The notes under the pieces are model-generated. The model had not been told where the DNA came from. It saw only the letters and a list, made by a program, of their open reading frames with translations, and ran no database searches. This document shows, piece by piece, positions 11,606 through 22,803 of a DNA stretch of 64,000 nt. The stretch covers positions 67,501 to 131,500 of the forward strand of contig JAUJYZ010000311.1 of assembly GCA_033675265.1 (NCBI GenBank), in the 5' to 3' direction. This stretch comes from Actinostola sp. cb2023. Lineage: Eukaryota; Cnidaria; Anthozoa; Actiniaria; Actinostolidae. Numbering within the stretch: position 1 is the stretch's first letter; each line of letters opens with the position of its first letter. Position numbers and translations under genes: made by a program.

Positions 11606-11996
11606 TACCCATAGGCAGCCCAACCATTGCTTTTGAGGCTACTAAATAATCAAGTAAAATGAAAATGATATTTGCATCTTTTTTATGGGTTTCCTGTGGT
11701 AGAGAGCGTGCGAGCAATACGTATGTCGGGCTCCCTGTGCTGAGTAACATCCTATGTTGGAATCCCTGTGTGTGTTCTGCAAGAAGCGCCCGCAGCAATG
11801 TACATAGTGTAGTTTCAATATACACATGTACATGTAAGTACTGCGCGATGTGTGGAACGCACACAGAGAATCCAACATAATACGTATTGCACATGCATGC
11901 TCTACCACAGGAAACCCATCAAAAAAGACGCAAATATATCATTTGACTTGATTATTTAGTAGCCTCAAAAACAATGGTTGGGCTGCCTATGGTAAT
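11606..11996. mobile_element. Foldback MITE with the recurrent motif at both tips and both inner edges
   Basis: About 95 bp arms are almost perfectly inverted (11606-11703 against 11902-11996). Outer ends carry cataggcagcccaacc / ggttgggctgcctatg; inner edges carry tgggtttcctgtggtag / ctaccacaggaaaccca. A further motif copy (tcgggctccctgtgc) lies at 11726. Confidence 0.85.
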
Positions 11997-12004
11997 ACTC
12001 CAGT

Positions 12005-12460
12005 TTTACATTGTTTAGAGATGACTGCTGTCCTTGACAAAAGACACATTTACTACAGTGTTAGCCTTGATTCAAAGCAAAGTCCATGCAATACTCCAGT
12101 TTCGCGTTGTTTGGAGATGACCGCTGTTCTTGACAAAAGACGCATTTACTACAGTGTTAGTCTGTGCAATTCAAAAATGTTTTTATTGTTTTATGTCAAC
12201 ATGTTTTCGTGTTCTTGTTGATATTTGTGAACAATTTACACTGACTCGAGGCTAAGCCTGTACAAATGCGTCTGATGTCAATAAGTACAGCGGTTTTACA
12301 ACGGGATCTGTGAACGCGAAAAGGGACTATTGAATTTTTTTTGGTGATATTTGTGAATAATTTACACTGACTCGAGGCTAACCCTGTACAAATGCATCTC
12401 GTCAATAAGTCCAGCGGTTTTAAAATGGGATCTGTGAGTGCGAAAAGGGACTATTATTAG
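12005..12460 (+). repeat. Repeat family 3, uninterrupted copy
   Basis: It contains two direct copies of a unit (gagatgactgctgtccttgacaaaag..., at about 12019 and 12115) and, further right, two copies of the acaatttacactgactcgag unit (12230 and 12357). The inverted relative at 24300-24602 plus 27488-27622 is split by a 2.9 kb insertion, so this copy supplies the empty-site sequence (tcaacatgt, 12196-12204). Confidence 0.75.
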
Positions 12461-12811
12461 CGAACTTTAGATACGAGTACGAGTTTTTCAAATTGGCCCA
12501 GTGCTCGTGCTCAATAACATTGTAGTCGATTTTTGTTGTTTACAATCTAAAGTTTGAATCTGCGCGACCACGAAATGCTAGTGCCAGACTTTGCGCGCTC
12601 AAAACTCGTACTGGTACTCGAATCTAAAGGTCTCTATTATTATAGTGGTGGAGTAGACTTAGTAGTAATAACAATAATTATAATAATCCTTTTCAATCAG
12701 CCTTTTTTTAAGAGGAGAATGTTGTATTGTGACTATATTATTTCACTGACAACATACACGTACACACCATTGACACTAATGTTTCAAAGTATTCTACTGT
12801 CTAATCCCTTC
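12461..12811. other. Intergenic after PSMB1 (3' side) with a hairpin
   Basis: 12467-12629 is an imperfect foldback (tttagatacgagtacgag / ctggtactcgaatctaaa). The rest, up to the PSMB1 stop, is AT-rich 3' flank. Confidence 0.55.
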
Positions 12812-15800
12812 TTAGAGGAAAATGTTCCTCCTTGACGCCGGTTTTTTAGATATAACATTGATAACCAAAGCATCGCCAGTGTAAATATCTCTTTCACATG
12901 CAGCAGAGAAGACGTCTTTGACAAGAGAGACAGCTTTTTCTTGGGTCAACGGCACAGGCTCAACTCCTTGATTCTTGAAACCAATCTAATTACAACAAAT
13001 ATAGTGTTATCTGGTGCATAGATTTACTGTGTATTAGACTGTGAACAGTTCGTCCTTTTCCCTCCAGAATCAGTCGTGCAGAGTTTCTCGCCCTCATTAT
13101 CTGCGCGTTCGGGTCTACTGAACCTCGGCGCGACTGATGTTCTGGAGAGAAAAGGATGGACTGTTCACATTCTAAGATTTAATGGAGGTTCCTTTGGGCT
13201 GGCAGACAACATCTTAGTATTAAATAATAGGCAATTGAAGGGTTCCATGCAAAAAACAATGCAAGTGATCTCTGATCAAAATGAATTATCCTCTAGGCTT
13301 TATTCTTTATAAAGGAGAATTTGGCTTTTAATTACATCATGAAGGAACCATGCTTCAATTTTAAACATACATTTGTACATCTTCAATTTATTTGAGTGCT
13401 ATTAATAATTATATAATAGAATGTTCAGAGCTAATCCAGCACTTGTCAGCAGTTATATTTATTATAAATGAATAATTTAACCAACACAAAGAAAGGATAC
13501 AATTTCGAGTATAGGTTTGGAAAAACCTTGTATACAAAGAAAGAAAGAACAGAAATTATAGAGAGAGGAAGGAAGAAAGAAGGAGAAAAGAGATAGAACA
13601 GTCTAAGACAGAAAACAGGAAAAAAAAGCTTTTAAAAGCTTTAAAAAAATCTACCATGGCGACGTCAAACGGAAGTGTACATTGTAAATAACCTCTGTTC
13701 TGACAGAGTTTCGTACGTTAGAGATTTAGTCCAAGCCTAAGCCTGTGAGGTTACTTCATCCACAGGGAATACCAACTATGAAGGTATAAAACTCTGAACA
13801 GAAGTTATTTACACTTCCGGTTGATGTCGCCTTCATAGATTTTGCAAAGCTTACACTCCCTAATGAGAACAAAGAGCTACCAAGAAAATAAAACCTTGCG
13901 ACTATAACACACCTGATTATCCAGCAATGGCTGTAGAAGAGCTGATGCTGTACCACCAGCACGGTATGCTTCTCTTTCATAAGATCCAACAGGATCAAAG
14001 CTAAAGACACAACCCTTTCCTGACAGAATATCAAAGCACATAATGGAGTCAGTGTAACTGCTAGAAAATAGATTGTGTAATTCTGAATATTAATAGTTGT
14101 ATGTTATTCTTTAACAAGACGCTCAATGAGCGTTCACTCGGGCATTGTGAAAAGGAAAATGTCAGTTGTTCGAGGAAGTACTTGAAAATGAATGCCAGTT
14201 GGTTGAAGAACAAGGACAATGTCAGCTGCGCGAGGAGAGACCTGACAATGACTGACAGTTGCGTGACGAGGGAGACTATGTATATACATGTATGTGTCGA
14301 GTTCATTTGATTTGCCTTTGAGTTCATCTCAAGCATGTTAAGGCCTGGGTTTTGGGTAAAACACTCAAATTTGCCTTAATTGCGTTTGGAACAGAAAAAC
14401 AAAACGATTTTCGGCTACATAATATATCTCATGAACCTTAACATTTTGGTACGTATTTCAAAATAAGGGATGGGTCACGTGACCTGTTACGTCACAAATC
14501 ACGTTTTTCAATATGGGGAGACGGAGACAAAAGGTACCAAAGTTATTTTTGTGTTTTTACCTTTGCTTTAATGTCCTTATTATGAATCTGCCTTAACACC
14601 TGGACCATCATTCATTTTAAAGGAGATATTATGTAAAATAGGTCACGTGACTAGATTTTTTCTATTACGTAGTTAAATATCTCCTTAAATGAGAATGATG
14701 GTACAGGTGTTAAGGCAGATCCATAATAAGGACATTAAAACAAAGGTAAAAACACAAAAATAACTTTGATACCTTCTGTCTCCATCTCCCCAAATTGAAA
14801 AACGTGATTTGTGACGTAACAGGTCACGTGACCCATCCCTTATTTTGAAATTCGTACCAAAATGTTAAGTTTCATGAGATATATTATGTAGCCGATAATC
14901 GTTTTGTTTTTCTATTCCCAACACAATTAAGGCAAATTTAACGTTTTAGGGGAATTCTTTAAAATCCCAGGCCTTAACATGCTTGAGATTTGATTACCTT
15001 TTGACTTTGAGTTCAATTGATTTGATTTTGATGAGTTTGTGTAAAGGCCCCCTCTCTAGCTTCAGATCCCGAAACGTCGAGTTTGGAATCGAGTTCGGGT
15101 TCGAGTTACGGTTCGAACGTCGAATAAAACAAGGACATCTTCTTCAATACAATATAATTTCTCTGACGTCATGACAATCAGTGACAGTTGAGTGACGAGG
15201 GAGACTATTAGTCCGGTGAGTACGAACATGATACGTCTTGAGGTTGCATAGGTCAGATGGTTCCGATAACGGCCTCGCGTTTGTTTAAAAAAATATATAT
15301 TTTAAGCGAGCTTCTAGTCCTTTTACCACTTCTAGTCATTGAACGATGAACTAGAATCCTGACCTTTTAATAGCTTGAAGATCTACAGCTGCTTTCAAAA
15401 CTAAGATTCATAATCTACTTGAGTCCTGTTTCTCCTTTATCTTTTCAAATCTGCGGAGTAATCTTGAAACTCCGGATACGATTAAATACGTCGCATACTC
15501 GTCATTTTGAAGCCGAACAAAACTACTACTACTACTACTACCGAAATCCGCATTTTCTAACTCGGGCGGCCTGCGGCCTGGGCCCGAGTAATTAAGTTTT
15601 CCAAAACAACCCTCCATGAGTTGTGTGTCAGAGAAAGGGTAATAGTGTAGAATAACAATATACCAAAGTGTCCCTCCATGAGTTGTGTGTCAGAGAAAGG
15701 GTAATAGTGTAGAATAACATACCAAAGTGTCCCTCCATGAGTTGTGTGTCAGAGAAAGGGTAATAGTGTAGAATAACATACCAAAGTGTCCCTCCATGAG

Positions 15801-18400
15801 TTGTGTGTCAGAGAAAGGGTAATAGTGTAGAATAACATACCAAAGTGTCCCTCCATGAGTTGTGTGTCAGAGAAAGGGTAATAGTGTAGAATAACATACC
15901 AAAGTGTCCCTCCATGAGTTGTGTGTCAGAGAAAGGGTAATAGTGTAGAATAACATACCAAATCACTTGTCGGTCGACTGTCGGACGTTTTCGACCATTT
16001 GTTGGTCGTTTGTTGACCGACAAACCACCGACAAATGGTCGACTGTCGGCGCAATAATTGTCGACCAACTGTTGATCGACAGAAGAGAAGGACAGACACC
16101 TGCAGTCCCTATTGCAATCTGTTGTCAAAATGATTTTAGGACGAGAATAAAAGCAAAAGGCAGCTCTGGGAGCCAGAGTACTTGTACATTGTACTCTTGC
16201 TTGCTTTTTCATCACTTCCGTCATTGGTGCTTTTGACAAGTTCCCTGTTTTTCATTAAAGATTCCCTCTCTACCTTCAGTATCTAGACCAGCAAGTATGT
16301 TGTATGTGTAGTAAGGAAAGAATCGTCTGTAGTATAACATAGTGGAGAGCATCTGAGCAATGGCTGGACAACTGAAAACAATAGATAAAACAAACATTTG
16401 AAAACAATGAATGCGGCTAAACGGCAAGTGAAGGGCTCCCTGCAAGAATGGAGTAAGTGACAAGTGATCAAAATCTAAATTCTCCTTTTAGACCTTTGAA
16501 TTTCAGAGGAGAATTTGGGTTTTGATCAGAAGTCACTTACATGAACTCCGTTCTTGCAGGGAGCCCTTCAATTCAAAACAGAAAAGTGTGATCTGTCGGA
16601 GTTCTTGGTACATGTAGATTGACTTGTAACATGTACATCTATCTGTCCTGTCTATAGAATTGCTTTTGTGTACACTTCAACAACTGAAGAATGTTGCCAA
16701 TACACAGACAGACAGAATTGTTTATTTTGACACGGTACTACAGTCACCAAGAACCTTAAGTCTTACATTACCTCATTTTCTTTCCATGCTCATGTTCATA
16801 CATCTGAAAGAAGAAAAGCCATCAATCAAATCTCCACTGCATGTGCTCTGTTATGACAATGGGTTACTGTTGATCATGAAATGCTTTAATACATTCCAGA
16901 CGTGTTTGGTCTGCAACTCATGGACTAGACATCTTACATGTATGAACACCTGAATCCAATGCGGATGGAACTGGATTTTGAACAAGATACAGTACTACAC
17001 AGCTGAATGCAGTACAGCACAGCTTCAGAGTTTTTTATTTCTTTTATAAGTTTTCAATTTTGTTCGTTGCTCTATACATGTACATGTACATGTACATAAT
17101 GTGAGTACCTGTAGTCTTGCATTGATATGTTTGGTCAAGGTTAGACAGTCACCATGGAAACCTGAACATCCAAGTACTGTAGACTGTGTCCTACAAAATA
17201 TAGTTAGTGAAAATGGTGAGCCTGCAATGTACTTCAGCAGCAAGTGACGTAAAATGAAAGTTTTCAGTGAGTGATCCCAAAAGTGTCCCAATGTCAACCC
17301 TACAGACTGTGTTATAAGTTAGAAAGGAAGAAAGAGAGAAAGGAAGAAAGAGAGAAAGGAAGAAAGAAGAGAGAAAGAGAAAGAAAGAGAAAAGAAGAAA
17401 GAAAGAAAGAGAGAAAGAAGAAGAAAGAAGAAAGAAAGAGAGAAAAGAAGAAAGAGAAAGGAAGAAAGAGAGAAAGGAAGAAAGAGAGAAAGGAAGAAAG
17501 AGAGAAAAGAAAGAGAGAAAGGAAGAAAGAGAGAAAGGAAGAAAGAGAGAAAGGAAGAAAGAGAGAAAGGAGAAAGAAGAAAGAGAAAAAGGAAGAAAAG
17601 AGAAAGAGAAAGGAAGAAGAAAGAGAGAAAGAAAGAAAGAAAGAGAGAAAGAGAGAAAGAAAGAGAGAAAAAGAAGAAAGGAAGAAAGAAGAAAGAGAGA
17701 AAGGAAGAAAGAGAGAAAGGAAGAAAGAGAGAAAGGAAGAAAGAGAGAAAGGAAGAAAGAGAGAAAGGAAGAAAGAGAGAAAGGAAGAAAGAGAGAAAGG
17801 AAGAAAGAGAGAAAGAAAGAAAAAGAAAGAAGAAAGAAGAAAGAGAAAGAAGAAAAAGAAAGAAAAGAAAGAGAGAAAGGAAGAAAGAGAGAAAGGAAGA
17901 AAGAAAGAGAAAGAGAAAAAGAAGAAAGAAGAAAGAGAGAAAGGAAGAAAGAGAGAAAGGAAGAAAGAGAGAAAAAGGAAGAAAGAAAGAGAAAGGAAGA
18001 GAAGAAAGAAAGAGAGAAAAGAAAGGAAGAAAGAGAGAAAGGAAGAAAGAGAGAGAGAAAGAAAGAAGAAAGAGAGAAAGAAGAAAGAAAGAAAGGAAGA
18101 AAGAGAAAGAAGAAAGAAAGAGAGAAAGGAAAAAGAAAAGAAAGAAAGAAAGAAAGAAAAAGAAGAAGAAAGAGAGAAAGGAAGAAAGAGAGAAAGGAAG
18201 AAAGAGAGAAAGGAAGAAAGAGAGAAAGGAAGAAAGAGAGAAAGGAAGAAAGAGAGAAAGGAAGAAAGAGAGAAAGGAAGAAAGAGAGAAAGAAAGAAAG
18301 AGAGAAAGAGAGAAAGAAGAAAAAGAAGAAAGAGAGAAAAAGAAAGAAAGAGAGAAAGAAAGAAGAAAGAAGAAAGAAAAAGAAAGAAAGAAAGAGAGAA

Positions 18401-18464
<64 letters not shown>

Positions 18465-18466
18465 AA

Positions 18467-18497
<31 letters not shown>

Positions 18498-19111
18498 GGA
18501 GAAAAAAGAAGAGAGAACAGTGCTCAGTATTTGACATGCAGCAATCAAAAGGGGCGAACAGACAGATGACATCTGTATAGTATGCCCCTGCAAATGTCTG
18601 TGGGTACATTTATACCCAAGACGCAACCGCTGGCCAGCATTGTCTCGATTCCCTGCCTAAATTACATTGAGCCCACATAAAATGTAGAATCAAAGACACA
18701 ATCAGAACACAACAAACAAGTTAGCAACTTCAAAAACCACAAAGCAACAATAATGTACTTACAAATTATATAACTTCGGGCTGTCTCTTGTGTGAATCTG
18801 AAAACCTTGGCTCAACCTCGTGTCTGATGCGATGACAGCAAAGTCTTCACCAGAAACAGCTAGAACAGTGCTACAGAAATCATTACAACTTATATGTGAG
18901 TGCATACAACTATAATAGAAAAATGAGAATCTAGAAATAAAATGAAACGAAAAAATGACAATGTTGCTGAGTCATTTGGATTTTGGTGTGAAATCAAAAA
19001 TGTCGATTACAAAGCCCATTATTTTTACACTTACCCTCCATTAAAGGCATAAGGACTGAAGTAACGTTGCACTGGAGTCGTACCATAGTAAGATTCACAA
19101 TCTGCACTCAT
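12812..19111 (-). CDS. PSMB1: Proteasome 20S subunit beta type-1 (beta6), seven exons
   Basis: Non-catalytic beta6 subunit of the inner ring of the 20S proteasome core. Exons on the minus strand: 19111-19035, 18870-18763, 17190-17109, 16803-16772, 16371-16274, 14019-13913, 12985-12812. All junctions are GT-AG and in phase, giving 225 residues plus stop against 241 in human. Seen: [20 protein letters not shown] at the N-terminus, [93 protein letters not shown] and [19 protein letters not shown] near the C-terminus. Exon 4 is only 32 bases. Head-to-head with LSM2. Intron 2 contains a 1.2 kb polypurine tract and intron 5 several foldbacks. Confidence 0.96.
12986..13912. repeat. PSMB1 intron 6: two foldbacks
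   Basis: 13033-13167: arms gtgaacagttcgtccttttc / aaaaggatggactgttcac. 13628-13850: arms aagctttaaaaaaatctacc.../...atagattttgcaaagctt, with catggcgacgtcaaacggaagtg / cacttccggttgatgtcg inside. No coding exon. Confidence 0.65.
14326..15000. mobile_element. Long near-perfect foldback in PSMB1 intron 5
   Basis: About 310 bp arms are almost identical in inverted orientation from atctcaagcatgttaaggcc at the left to ggccttaacatgcttgagat at the right. TTAA stands at both ggcct borders. Both arms contain a ggtcacgtgac box and an ATGGGGAGA-type block. It carries no coding sequence. Such a structure can extrude a cruciform. Confidence 0.85.
15060..15600 (-). repeat. Repeat family 4, copy 1 (inverse of the right end of the window)
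   Basis: About 500 bp, including gacgtcatgacaatcagtga, ccttttaatagcttgaagat, a short (cta)n array and the GC block ctcgggcggcctgcggcctg. They recur in opposite orientation at 63498-64000. No reading frame of note. In PSMB1 intron 5. Confidence 0.85.
15601..15962. repeat. Tandem repeat, about 60 bp unit, six copies
   Basis: The unit begins tccctccatgagttgtgtgt and ends aacataccaaagtg; five copies are nearly identical and the first carries a 2-3 base insertion. The array runs straight into the gtcgac-rich repeat at 15963, and the junction sequence reappears at about 21057-21090 next to a related repeat, so the array is part of a mobile family. Confidence 0.9.
15963..16085. repeat. gtcgactgtcgg-rich repeat, copy 1
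   Basis: Many direct and inverted occurrences of ttggtcgac / gtcgactgtcgg in 120 bases. The relative at 20965-21065 has the same composition and the same flank (aatcacttgt / acaagtgatt) in opposite orientation. Confidence 0.75.
16430..16565. mobile_element. Small foldback between PSMB1 exons 4 and 5
   Basis: Arms gaagggctccctgcaagaa / ttcttgcagggagcccttc enclose gatcaaaa...ttttgatc. The arm contains a shortened form of the window's recurrent motif (gggctccctg). Confidence 0.75.
17322..18515. repeat. 1.2 kb polypurine (A/G) tract in PSMB1 intron 2
   Basis: Nearly every base on the plus strand is A or G, built from gaaa, ggaagaaagaga and aagaagaaaga units, with a purer (gaaa)n run at 18400-18500. 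Large open frames on both strands (over 430 codons) are artefacts of the missing T/C. Such mirror-repeat tracts can form triplex DNA and are hard to assemble. Confidence 0.95.
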
Positions 19112-19293
19112 CTTAATAACGATCTAAACTCTTTTCTCACTAAAAAAGATTTCCTTCAATTTTCAATATGGCGGACGTATCCCAGAATCCTTTGCGTGAA
19201 TATCAACTGACCAGCAAGAAACGCAGGCTCATTTATATAGAAAGCCGCTGACCATAACCCGCCATTTTGAATTTTGATTTGTCGATTTGCAGC
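19112..19293. promoter_or_regulatory. Bidirectional promoter region of PSMB1 and LSM2
   Basis: PSMB1 starts at 19111 (minus) and LSM2 at 19294 (plus), leaving 182 bp. The gap contains caatatggcggacg (about 19166-19179), the same ATGGCGG core seen at the COQ4 and NFKBIL1 starts, plus agccgctgaccataacccgc. Shared promoter is inference from spacing and motif. Confidence 0.65.
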
Positions 19294-20300
19294 ATGGTAA
19301 GGTTTTAGTTGTGTGTTATTTGACCTTTAAAACTTATTATTAATACTTATTGATGTATTTCTATCATTGCATTTAGTTGTTCTATTCGTTCTTCAAGTCT
19401 TTGGTTGGAAAAGAAGTTATTGTGGAGTTGAAAAATGACCTCAGGTTTGTTCTTTAAGCTTACTCTTTTAGTATTAAAAGCTTACTATAAAATGGTGCCC
19501 ACTAAAACTTTGTCTATTAAAATTACAAGCTTTGTAATACAATGTAGTATTTATTGATGCCCAGATTGCTTTGTGTTTGTAGTGTTCATGGCACTCTAGA
19601 TTCTGTAGATCAGGTAAGCCTAGAGCTGCTTTATGTAATTATGTACATGTACATGTTGATGGTAAGCTTATTAACTTGTCATATTTGATTGATAATTCTC
19701 TTTCCTGTAGTTTTTAAATCTAAAAATGACGGATATCGATGTCACAGATCCTGAAAAATATCCACACATGGTAAGACAAAGTACATGTAATAACAAAAAC
19801 AAACCTACTAAATTTTAGAGCGATTCTACAAAAACGTAAAAAGTTATAGCGAATTGAAATCACAAACATTTGTATGGGAAATTGAGTTTTGGACTGACTA
19901 GCCTCGTTTCCATGCAATTGCTAGAATTCAAACGGTTATAACTTTACGGTGGTTTCATTTAAATTGATGGGCTTTTGGTGTATTACTAGACTATATTATG
20001 TATGATCTTGCAAAAAATGATATTACATTAAATACATTTCCTAAACTCGTAATTTTTCTCAGTTTATGCAAATTACTCGGCCATTATTGCATTCGACATT
20101 TACATTTGTAGGATAACTAATGCCACTGAAATGATTGGATTTTCTTCACACATTTCACCCTTTCTTTGTTTCAGCAATCTGTCAAAAACTGTTTTATCAG
20201 AGGTTCAGTGGTACGATACGTGCAACTGCCAGCAGAAGAAGTGGACACACAACTATTGCAAGACGCTACAAGAAAAGAGGCTGCACAGAGCAAGACTTAA
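19294..20300 (+). CDS. LSM2: U6 snRNA-associated Sm-like protein LSm2 (five exons)
   Basis: LSm2 is a ring subunit of the LSm2-8 complex that holds the U6 snRNA 3' end in the nucleus and of the LSm1-7 complex in cytoplasmic mRNA decapping. Exons: 19294-19296 (the ATG alone), 19377-19444, 19583-19613, 19711-19770, 20175-20300. Phases agree and give 95 residues, the length of the human protein. Seen: LFYSFFKSLVGKEVIVELKN, then the Sm1 block HGTLDSVDQFLNLKMTDIDV, DPEKYPHM, and the Sm2 block CFIRGSVVRYVQLPAEEVDT. Divergent from PSMB1. No defects seen. Confidence 0.97.
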
Positions 20301-20600
20301 TGGCATTGTGCATGTATACAGCAAGTATTTAACAAAATAACAGAGGACGTCTACCTTGAACTTGTGCATAAAAGAAACCACAAACAGTTTATGTGAATGT
20401 AACGATGTGACATTAGCACAAGATATTCAATAACTGTCTGTCGTACATGAAACTTTTTCAACAACAGTTAAACTTACAATAAATATTAGTCTGCATAGCA
20501 TGGAGCATGGGAAAAGTAAGGGGGAGAGGAGGAGGAGAGGAGAAGAGAATGGGGAGAGAGAGGAAGGAAGCTCCTCCCCCTCCCCTCTCTTTTCCCATCA
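20301..20600. other. LSM2 3' flank with a purine tract
   Basis: The aataaa at about 20477 (aca|aataaatatt) could be the poly(A) signal. 20515-20585 is a G/A tract turning into C/T (ggggagaggagg...ctccccctcccc), partly self-complementary. Confidence 0.45.
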
Positions 20601-20604
20601 GCCA

Positions 20605-20832
20605 CTATGCTAGACTTGCTCCAAGTCTCGTTCGTTTCCCCCGCGAAGTAAACTGTTTGGGCTTCCTGTAGTGGAACTCCTTTCCACCAATGGAAGCCCA
20701 AGCAAACACAGGAAGCCCAAACAGCATACTTTGCGGGGGGGGGGGGGGGGGGGGGGGGAAAGGGGGGGGGGGGTTGGGCAGGGGGGGGGGGGGGGAACGA
20801 ACGAGACTTGGAGCAAGTCTACCGCTATGCAG
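20605..20832. mobile_element. Foldback with motif pair at the apex and G-runs in one arm
   Basis: Left arm tagacttgctccaagtctcg...gtttgggcttcctgta; right arm acaggaagcccaaacagcat...gagacttggagcaagtcta. The right arm is expanded by long G runs (20735-20795). The apex holds facing copies of the recurrent motif (20657 and 20706) plus a third partial one (ggaagcccaagc, 20691). Confidence 0.8.
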
Positions 20833-20964
20833 GCTACTTACAATGTAAGTCCAATGCACATGACATTCATTTTGGGTACAGTACTTCTAAGTTGTATTGC
20901 ACACACACCAATCATTTTGGGCATGGCACTCCTATTTGTTGTCATGTAAACAGAACTGTGAACT

Positions 20965-21090
20965 TTTTGTTTGGCGAACTGTCGGTCAACTGTCGATGTA
21001 TTATCGGCCGACTGCTGGTGGACAGTTGACCGACAATGGACCAACAGTCGGCCAACAAGTGATTTGGTACGCTATTCTATACTATTACCA
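20965..21090. repeat. gtcgac-type repeat, copy 2
   Basis: Inverse-oriented relative of 15963-16085: aactgtcggtcaactgtcga ... ccaacagtcggccaacaagt, followed by gatttggtacgctattctat, matching the tandem-array edge at 15940-15965. Confidence 0.7.
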
Positions 21091-21591
21091 GATGTTGAAA
21101 TCACCATTAGACGGGCCTGATTACCTACAATGTACATGTATGAGGTATACTGGCCCACTGTAAAATGGGCCCACATCTCGATCCAATAATATTGTACCTG
21201 ATAATGTGTTCTCCTGCTGATCAGGCTCAGAATTGTAAGAGTATCATTCCTATATTTAGAGGTGCTGTCCAAAAATGATCATAAAAAAATGGAACTCATT
21301 CTTGCTGTGTAAATACAGTTCTGTGCTCAAAATGATAATCTTGCATACAGTGTACCAACATTTAGAAGTCCTGTGCCCAAAATGAATGTTACATATACAA
21401 TGGGACTATAGCATGTACTTGTAAATAAGTTAGATTTTAAGGACATTTTAAGTGATTATCCCTTCAATGTAATGATTAGTCAGAAATGGAAGAATTGCTC
21501 TAGTTTTTTTCAAAGTAAACGACCGTACAGTTGCTTGAACTAAATCAACCTAATCTCATCAATAAAGGATACAGTACATGTTGTGTTACAG

Positions 21592-21709
21592 AGGCTATTT
21601 GCCTAGTGATGGTGGAAGCCCAGCCAACAAAAGCTTTGCGTTTCTAAAGCAGTTTGATAATGTACTGAATAAATATGTAATGGATCTCACTAGTGCACGT
21701 TTGTTTTAA
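21592..21709 (+). CDS. Possible terminal exon of an unrecognised gene
   Basis: After a good acceptor (tgttgtgttacag, ending 21591) one frame stays open for 39 codons (GYLPSDGGSPANKSFAF..., ...LNKYVMDLTSARLF) to a stop at 21709, with normal amino-acid composition. No partner exon was recognised upstream; it lies 1.3 kb beyond LSM2 on the same strand and might be an alternative 3' exon or a remnant. I do not recognise the sequence. Confidence 0.3.
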
Positions 21710-22334
21710 AGTATTGACAGTTATAAAATAACTATGATACAACGCATGCTCTGATTGGCCAAATGATGTGTATGCTGCATGCTTTCGAGAGCATGCATGT
21801 GCATGTATTCAAACATTTTTGTAACAAAATTGAAAGCTTGCCTTCAAATTATAATTGTATTTTATAAAAGAAATAGAAAACTTGTCCGTTGTGCTGTGCA
21901 GATTTATAGCACTTGGGGACTGATCAGAACTGTCACTCGAGACGTGTTGAGAAGCACACAGCTATACGTTGTGCTTCTCCGAACACTTCTCTTGTGTACT
22001 GATCAGTCTCTGTGCACACTTATTTTATTCTTCAGCAAAGAACCCCTACTTTTATTGTCGTTCCCAACAACCACATTTAATAGGTCCATGTGTTTTACTG
22101 ACTCAAAGGCATATCCTCAAAGGAGGTCCAAATCCATGAAGACCTCTTCTTTACCAAGTAACACAGCTCCATTGTAGTGTCATATTTGTTTTAATAGTGA
22201 ATTAATTGTTATAACTCCCATAGAAAACGTCCTGTCCTCTCCTTACTGAAATACGGTAATTGTTATTATGCATCGCAGACAGCAGTACAGTTTATGTCTT
22301 GTTTGAAGTTCAAGTATTCTTAGCATTACACATA
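21710..22334. other. Intergenic, nothing firm
   Basis: AT-rich, with an inexact inverted segment (cttggggactgatcagaact...; cttctccgaacacttctctt, 21910-22015). Short frames on both strands have no recognisable content. Confidence 0.4.
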
Positions 22335-22506
22335 ATAAGCCAGTTCAGAGTTTAAGAATTAGGTTCAGTGCGCATGCGATTTTATCCCGATTATATCACC
22401 TTCTTTTGTTATTTAAAAATAACAAATGTTAAAAAAAGGTGATACTGAATCGGGATAAAATTGCATGCGCACTGAACCTTATTCTTAAACTCTGAACTAG
22501 CTTATT
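22335..22506. mobile_element. Near-perfect foldback MITE
   Basis: 172 bp: arms aataagccagttcagagttt...ttcagtgcgcatgcgatttt and their inverse, with an apex attatatcaccttcttttgtta / aggtgat. No coding sequence. Confidence 0.85.
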
Positions 22507-22803
22507 CAATTAAGTTAAGTCACCCTTGACTGACAAGGTGTGACCCCAGAGATCATGGGAAATTAAGTCTTTCTACACATTCCCTGACATTTTGACAACA
22601 ATTCAGCCAACTCATTTTGATTGTCACTTGAATTTGCTTCACTGCAATGATATGTTCTTGTTTAGTACAAATCGAATCATGATCCATCAGGCTCTTCCTA
22701 TCATCACAAAATCTGTGAAATGATAAAAACCTTTCTGAAAACCACGTCTGTGATCATGTTTGTGGGGCATCGTCTATCTCCATGGGAAATAATTGCTATT
22801 TAA

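Noticed and set aside
17191..18626. Open frames of 432-472 codons on both strands
   Set aside because: They lie wholly in an A/G-only tract that lacks stop codons by composition, and translate into low-complexity Lys/Glu/Arg or Phe/Leu/Ser.
21779..22177. 132-codon plus frame
   Set aside because: No recognisable domain, AT-rich, no splice partners; indistinguishable from chance.
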